The position numbers were made by a program, and so were the translations under genes. 26,750 nt of DNA from Firm-08 sp045546995 (lineage in GTDB: Bacteria; Bacillota; Clostridia; Oscillospirales; QAKW01), in the NCBI GenBank assembly GCA_045546995.1, contig JAZQDW010000007.1, positions 1 to 26,750 of the forward strand, read 5' to 3'. Shown piece by piece: positions 22,520 to 26,750 of this stretch (the first letter of the stretch is position 1; each line of letters starts with the position of its first letter). The notes beneath the pieces are model-generated. The model did not search any database. It had not been told where the DNA came from and was given only the letters and a program-made list of their open reading frames with translations.

Positions 22520-24259
22520 ATGAAAAGCTTGATTCTCGGTAACGAGGCGGTTGCCCGCGGATTGTATGAAGCGGGATGCAGTTTCGTTTCCAGTTATCCC
22601 GGTACCCCCAGTACTGAGATTACAGAGGCGGTTGCCAAATATCCCGAGGTGTATGCCGAATGGGCGCCCAATGAAAAGGTGGCCTTGGAGACTGCTTTTG
22701 GCGCGTCCCTCAGCGGTAAGCGTGCCTTTTGCGGCATGAAGCACGTGGGTCTCAACGTGGCGGCCGATCCGTTATTTACCATTGCCTATACCGGTGTTAA
22801 CGCCGGTCTGATCATCGGCGTGGCGGACGATGCCGGGATGCATTCCTCGCAAAACGAGCAGGACTCTCGTCATTATGCCAAGGCATCCAAGATTCCCATG
22901 CTCGAGCCGGCCGATTCTGCCGAGGCGCTTGCCTTTACCAAATTGGCATACGAGCTGGGCGAGCGGTTCGATACCCCCGTACTGCTCAAAATGTGTACCC
23001 GCGTTTCTCACTCACAGAGCGTAGTGGAAACCGGGGAGCGGGTAGAGGTGCAAAAGCCCTATGCCAAAACGCCGCAGAAATACATTATGATGCCCGGTAA
23101 TGCCAAATTGCGGCATCCCGTGGTGGAGCAACGTACCCTTGATCTGATCGCCTGGGCCGAAACGGCAGAGATCAACCGGGTAGAAGAGGGTACCGATCAC
23201 AGCATCGGCATCATCACCTCCTCCACCTCCTATCAGTACGTTAAAGAGGTGTGTGGCGATCAATATCCCGTACTCAAATTGGGTATGATCTGGCCGCTGC
23301 CCGAGCAAAAAATTATGGATTTTGCCGATACGGTGGATACCGTCGTTGTGGTGGAAGAACTGGACGGCTTCATTGAGGAGCATTGTAATACGCTGGGGAT
23401 CGGCGTGAAGGGTAAGGAATTGTTCGGCCCCATCGGTGAACTGTCGCAGAATGCGGTGGCCGCCGCTTTGGGCTTTGCGACCGGTTGCGGCATCGCGCCG
23501 GTAGACACCATTCCCAACCGTCCGCCCGTTATGTGCGCCGGTTGTCCTCACAGAGGTCTGTTTTATACCCTGGCAAAGAATAAGATCACGGTACTGGGTG
23601 ACATCGGCTGTTATACGCTGGGTGCCGTACCGCCGCTGTCTGCGCTGGATACCACCATTTGTATGGGCGCTTCCGTTTCGGGTCTGCACGGCTTTGTCAA
23701 AGCTATGGAGGGTCAGGCGGACGGTAATACCGTGGGCGTCATCGGTGATTCCACCTTTATGCATTCCGGCATTACCGGTCTGGTCAGCATTGCCTACAAC
23801 AATTCCAATGCCACCCTCATCATTCTGGATAACTCCATCACCGGTATGACCGGCCATCAGCAAAACCCCACCACCGGCTTTAACCTCAAGGGCGATCCGG
23901 CGGCCAAGATCGATCTGGAGACCCTGTGCCACGCCGTGGGTATCAATCGCGTTCGTGTGGTAGACCCTTACGATCTCTCCGCCTGCGAGACGGCGATCAA
24001 AGAGGAACTTGCCGCAGCCGAACCGTCGGTCATTATCTCCCGCCGTCCCTGCGCTTTGCTCAAATACGTCAAGCACAGCGCGCCGCTGGTGGTCGATAAC
24101 GATAAATGTAAGAGCTGTAAGGCGTGTATGCGTGTCGGCTGTCCCGCCATTTCTATGCAGGACGGTAAGGCCAAGGTGGATAACACTCTGTGTACCGGAT
24201 GCGGCGTGTGCGCCCAGCTGTGTAAATTTGATGCGTTGAAAGGAGGCGCCTGCAAATGA
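22520..24259 (+). CDS. iorA: Indolepyruvate:ferredoxin oxidoreductase, alpha subunit
   Basis: 579 residues. IorA carries pyrimidine- and TPP-binding domains and a C-terminal two-cluster ferredoxin domain. Seen: SSYPGTPSTEI (24-34), the PYR domain to about 170, CAGCPHRGLFY (339-349), TPP/Mg motif GDST (409-412) with N438, and [4Fe-4S] cysteines C530, C533, C536, C541 and C558, C561, C564, C568. With IorB it interconverts aryl-pyruvates and aryl-acetyl-CoA plus CO2 using ferredoxin. The reaction is reversible, and arylacetyl-CoA carboxylation is known in archaea and anaerobes. AAAGGAG lies 11 bases before the ATG. Its last bases overlap iorB (ATGA). Confidence 0.94.
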   Translation: MKSLILGNEAVARGLYEAGCSFVSSYPGTPSTEITEAVAKYPEVYAEWAPNEKVALETAFGASLSGKRAFCGMKHVGLNVAADPLFTIAYTGVNAGLIIGVADDAGMHSSQNEQDSRHYAKASKIPMLEPADSAEALAFTKLAYELGERFDTPVLLKMCTRVSHSQSVVETGERVEVQKPYAKTPQKYIMMPGNAKLRHPVVEQRTLDLIAWAETAEINRVEEGTDHSIGIITSSTSYQYVKEVCGDQYPVLKLGMIWPLPEQKIMDFADTVDTVVVVEELDGFIEEHCNTLGIGVKGKELFGPIGELSQNAVAAALGFATGCGIAPVDTIPNRPPVMCAGCPHRGLFYTLAKNKITVLGDIGCYTLGAVPPLSALDTTICMGASVSGLHGFVKAMEGQADGNTVGVIGDSTFMHSGITGLVSIAYNNSNATLIILDNSITGMTGHQQNPTTGFNLKGDPAAKIDLETLCHAVGINRVRVVDPYDLSACETAIKEELAAAEPSVIISRRPCALLKYVKHSAPLVVDNDKCKSCKACMRVGCPAISMQDGKAKVDNTLCTGCGVCAQLCKFDALKGGACK

Positions 24260-24831
24260 AAACCCAAAATATTATGATCGTCGGTGTCGGCGGACAGGGC
24301 AGTCTGCTGGCCTCCAAACTGTTGGGACGGTTGCTGTTGTCCCACGGCTATGACATCAAGGTGTCCGAGGTTCACGGAATGAGTCAGCGCGGCGGCAGTG
24401 TGGTCACCTACGTTCGTTTTGGTGATAAGGTGTATTCGCCCATCATCGATAAAGGCGAGGCGGATTTTATCGTTTCCTTTGAACTGCTGGAGGCGGCCCG
24501 CTGGACCGAGTACTTAAAACCGCAGGGGAAGATCATCGTCAACACCCAGCAGATCAATCCGATGCCCGTTATCACAGGGGCTATGGAATATCCCGCGGCG
24601 CTGGAGGACAAAATGCGTGCCGCCGGCGTGGATCTGTGCGCATTGGATGCGCTGGCGCTGGCCGAGCAGGCCGGCTCTGCCAAGGCGGTTAATATCGTCC
24701 TGATGGGCAAGCTGTCCACCTATTTTGATTTTCCGGAAGAAGAATGGCTGGCCGCCATTGAACAGAGCGTTCCGCCTAAATTTCTTGAACTGAATAAAAA
24801 AGCATTTATGCTCGGTAGAGTATCCAAATAA
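24256..24831 (+). CDS. iorB: Indolepyruvate:ferredoxin oxidoreductase, beta subunit
   Basis: 191 residues, the gamma-type domain of 2-oxoacid oxidoreductases. Typical are the N-terminal IMIVGVGGQGSLLASKLLG and SEVHGMSQRGGSVVTYVRFG. It partners IorA in a heterotetramer. The start overlaps the iorA stop by 4 bases and has GGAGG within the iorA end, so the two are translationally coupled, as is usual for subunits made in equal amounts. Confidence 0.94.
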   Translation: MKTQNIMIVGVGGQGSLLASKLLGRLLLSHGYDIKVSEVHGMSQRGGSVVTYVRFGDKVYSPIIDKGEADFIVSFELLEAARWTEYLKPQGKIIVNTQQINPMPVITGAMEYPAALEDKMRAAGVDLCALDALALAEQAGSAKAVNIVLMGKLSTYFDFPEEEWLAAIEQSVPPKFLELNKKAFMLGRVSK

Positions 24832-24849
24832 TAGAAAGGTGTGTTTACG

Positions 24850-26148
24850 TTGAGCAACTATTATCAATCCGAAATCGAAACTGCCTCGCCGGAACAAATT
24901 AAAGCTTGGCAGGACGAACGTCTTATAAAACAGGTACGTCACGTTTGGGAGAATGTGCCCTATTATCGCAAAAAGATGGAAGAGAAAGGTGTCACCCCCG
25001 ATGATATCAGATCCCGTGACGATCTTTACAAACTGCCTTTTTTGACCAAGGATGACCTGAGAGAGTGTTATCCCTACGGTTTGCTGGCAAAGCCTTTGGC
25101 GGATTGCGTTCGTATTCAATCCACCTCCGGTACGACCGGTAAGCGCGTGGTTGCTTTCTATACCCAACACGACGTGGATCTGTGGGATGAATGTTGCGCC
25201 AGAGCTTTAATGGCAACCGGCGCCACCAAAGAAGACGTGGTACACGTCGCTTACGGTTACGGTCTCTTTACCGGCGGCGCCGGTATGCATGGAGGCTCTC
25301 ATAAGGTAGGATGTCTTACCTTGCCTATGTCCTCCGGTAACACCGACCGTCAGTTACAATTTATGACTGATCTTGGCTCCACCATTCTTTGTTGCACCCC
25401 CTCTTATGCCGAATATTTGGCGGAGAGTATTCAAGAGAGAGGCCTCAGAGATCAGATCAAGCTGAAAGCGGGTATTTTCGGCGCCGAGGCATGGAGTGAG
25501 GAAATGCGTCGGGATATTGAAAAGAATTTAGGGCTCAAGGCATACGATATCTACGGTTTGACCGAGATCTCCGGTCCCGGTGTCAGCTTTGAATGTGAAG
25601 AGCAGACCGGTATGCACATCAACGAGGACCACTTTATCGCCGAGATCATCGATCCCGATACCGGCGAGGTCTTGCCGGAAGGTAGCAAAGGTGAACTGGT
25701 ATTTACCTGCATTACCAAAGAGGCGTTCCCGCTGCTCAGATATCGCACTCGTGATATCTGCGTGCTCAGCCGTAAAAAGTGTTCCTGTGGCCGTACCTTC
25801 GTCAAGATGAGCAAGCCCATGGGCAGAAGTGATGATATGCTCATCGTCAAGGGCGTCAACGTGTTCCCCTCACAGATCGAGGCGGTATTGATCGAGCAGG
25901 GCTATCCCGCCAACTATCAGATCGTGGTCGATCGTGTCAACCATTCCGACACGCTGGAGGTTATGGTGGAAATGACCCCCGAGCTGTTCTCCGATTCGCT
26001 GGGTGAGATCACCGATATGGAGAAAAAGCTGGTGGCCGCGCTGAAGGCGATGCTGGGCATCTACGCCAAGGTCAAACTGGTAGCGCCCAAGTCCATCACC
26101 CGTTCCGAGGGCAAGGCTGTACGTATCATTGATAAGAGAAAGATTTAA
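24850..26148 (+). CDS. paaK: Phenylacetate-CoA ligase family protein
   Basis: 432 residues, PaaK-size. The nucleotide loop is STSGTTGK (91-98); YDIYGLTE, RYRTRD and GRSDDMLIVKGVNVFPSQIE are all PaaK hallmarks, and a CSCGR segment resembles a small Cys pair. It activates phenylacetate or related arylacetates to CoA esters. I prefer TTG 24850 as start: AAAGG is 10 bases away, whereas the in-frame GTG at 24841 lies too near. It sits 18 bases after iorB. Both enzymes act on the same CoA ester, so the pair can either end arylpyruvate oxidation or feed arylacetyl-CoA to IorAB. Confidence 0.9.
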   Translation: MSNYYQSEIETASPEQIKAWQDERLIKQVRHVWENVPYYRKKMEEKGVTPDDIRSRDDLYKLPFLTKDDLRECYPYGLLAKPLADCVRIQSTSGTTGKRVVAFYTQHDVDLWDECCARALMATGATKEDVVHVAYGYGLFTGGAGMHGGSHKVGCLTLPMSSGNTDRQLQFMTDLGSTILCCTPSYAEYLAESIQERGLRDQIKLKAGIFGAEAWSEEMRRDIEKNLGLKAYDIYGLTEISGPGVSFECEEQTGMHINEDHFIAEIIDPDTGEVLPEGSKGELVFTCITKEAFPLLRYRTRDICVLSRKKCSCGRTFVKMSKPMGRSDDMLIVKGVNVFPSQIEAVLIEQGYPANYQIVVDRVNHSDTLEVMVEMTPELFSDSLGEITDMEKKLVAALKAMLGIYAKVKLVAPKSITRSEGKAVRIIDKRKI

Positions 26149-26164
26149 AAGGGAGGAAACCGCT

Positions 26165-26596
26165 ATGCATATCAATCAGATTTCTGTTTTTCTTGAGAAT
26201 CGCACCGGACAGCTGGCAGAGGTGACCAAACTTTTGTCCGATAATCATATCAACCTGCGCGCCATCTCTATTGCCGAGGCGGCCGATTACGGTATCCTGC
26301 GCATCATCGTGGACGACGCGCAAAAGGCGGCCGGCATTCTGCTGGAGGCAGGCAACCTCATTAAAATGAACCCTGTCGTCGTGGTGGCTGTACCCGACCA
26401 GCCGGCAGGCCTGTCTGAGGTGCTCTCTCTGCTGTCAGAGGGGAAGATCGATATTGAATATATGTACGCACTCTTTACCCACCAGGCCGGTAAGGCTTAT
26501 ATGGTATTCCGTACCGAGGACGAGCAGGCATTTATCGCCCTGCTGCAGCGGCACGGTCTAAACGCCGTCACCCCCACAGAACTGGATCTCAAATAA
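26165..26596 (+). CDS. Double-ACT-domain protein
   Basis: 143 residues made of two ACT domains in tandem (about 1-68, INQISVFLENRTGQLAEVTKLL; about 70-140, VVVVAVPDQPAGLSEVLSLL). ACT domains bind amino acids. Stand-alone ACT proteins often accompany paaK in anaerobes. GGAGGAAACCGCT precedes the ATG, 16 bases after paaK. Likely an amino-acid sensor or allosteric partner for this pathway; no catalytic domain is present. Confidence 0.88.
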   Translation: MHINQISVFLENRTGQLAEVTKLLSDNHINLRAISIAEAADYGILRIIVDDAQKAAGILLEAGNLIKMNPVVVVAVPDQPAGLSEVLSLLSEGKIDIEYMYALFTHQAGKAYMVFRTEDEQAFIALLQRHGLNAVTPTELDLK

Positions 26597-26611
26597 TAAA
26601 AAGCACCCCTC

Positions 26612-26640
26612 GAGGCGCACTCCGTAAGGAAGTGCGCCTC
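26612..26640 (+). terminator. Strong hairpin after the ACT gene
   Basis: GAGGCGCAC (26612-26620) plus TCC pairs with GGA plus GTGCGCCTC (26632-26640), loop GTAA. It is not followed by a U tract but by the first AGTTATATT linker of the next feature, so it may be part of that array and not a classical terminator. Confidence 0.5.
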
Positions 26641-26738
26641 AGTTATATTCGCCTGACGGCGAGTTATATTGCTTTGCAGTTATATTATGCTGCGCATAGT
26701 TATATTGCCCTTCGGGCAGTTTTTAGGGCGAATATAAT
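26641..26738. repeat. Hairpin array with AGTTATATT linkers
   Basis: Four exact AGTTATATT units (26641, 26662, 26678, 26698) separate short hairpins: CGCC-TGAC-GGCG (26650-26661), GC-TTT-GC (26671-26677), ATGC-TGC-GCAT (26687-26697) and GCCC-TTC-GGGC (26707-26717). The T and A of the linkers extend each stem. At the end GGCGAATATAA (26727-26737) is the reverse complement of TTATATTCGCC (26643-26653), so the whole could fold as a closed multi-branch structure. No gene is seen from 26597 to 26750. Confidence 0.8.
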
Positions 26739-26750
26739 ATCACGAAAACC

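Noticed and set aside
26641..26738. CRISPR array
   Set aside because: Linkers are only 9 bases, inserts are 7-12 bases and self-complementary, and no cas gene is seen.

Overview
The window looks like a chromosomal piece from a mid-GC, low-complexity-tolerant Firmicute, most likely a gut or rumen Clostridia (Oscillospiraceae-like). The reasons are consensus sigma-A promoters, strong AGGAGG-type ribosome sites, a T-box leader, S-layer homology (SLH) proteins, a yabB/yabC-type RNA methyltransferase pair, and a GC-rich palindromic repeat of a kind I associate with gut Clostridia. No phage, plasmid, insertion sequence, CRISPR, rRNA or tRNA was seen.

Layout. 1-305 holds a palindromic repeat and a terminator, no gene. 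306-1864 (-) is a two-gene RNA methyltransferase operon (trmN-like, rsmI). 2078-4147 (+) is a secreted SLH protein. 4271-5092 (-) is dapF and 5253-6599 (+) is gdhA, divergently transcribed. 6604-7052 is a gene-free tandem array of structured palindromes ending in a bidirectional terminator. 7096-10290 (-) is a large SLH cell-wall protein with one intact and two apparently dead NlpC/P60-like modules; upstream of it and possibly co-transcribed is an EamA-type transporter (10314-11261), divergent from an AraC-type regulator (11401-12195). 12390-14303 (+) carries a DUF1846 protein and a small membrane protein. 14352-17581 (-) is a methionine operon (metY, metA with an acetyl-CoA-type active site, and a PHP-domain gene). 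17731-18810 (+) is a cytoplasmic sialidase-like beta-propeller.

The most interesting part is 18847-26596 (+). A complete T-box riboswitch precedes an acyl-CoA ligase and a sodium:solute symporter. After a terminator and a new promoter follow iorA and iorB (indolepyruvate:ferredoxin oxidoreductase), a PaaK-type phenylacetate-CoA ligase and a double-ACT protein. A T-box senses amino-acid shortage, so it would be odd on a catabolic operon. It makes sense if the genes run in the biosynthetic direction: import a carboxylic acid such as an arylacetate, activate it to the CoA ester, and reductively carboxylate it with IorAB to the 2-oxo acid that is then transaminated. That is my main hypothesis; the amino acid sensed is unsettled (UAC/Tyr or UUA/Leu are the two readings of the specifier loop).

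Other structures of note are a string of small hairpins joined by an invariant AGTTATATT linker at the right edge (26641-26738), and an orphan promoter, ribosome site and start codon facing into a terminator on the minus strand near 12180-12302.
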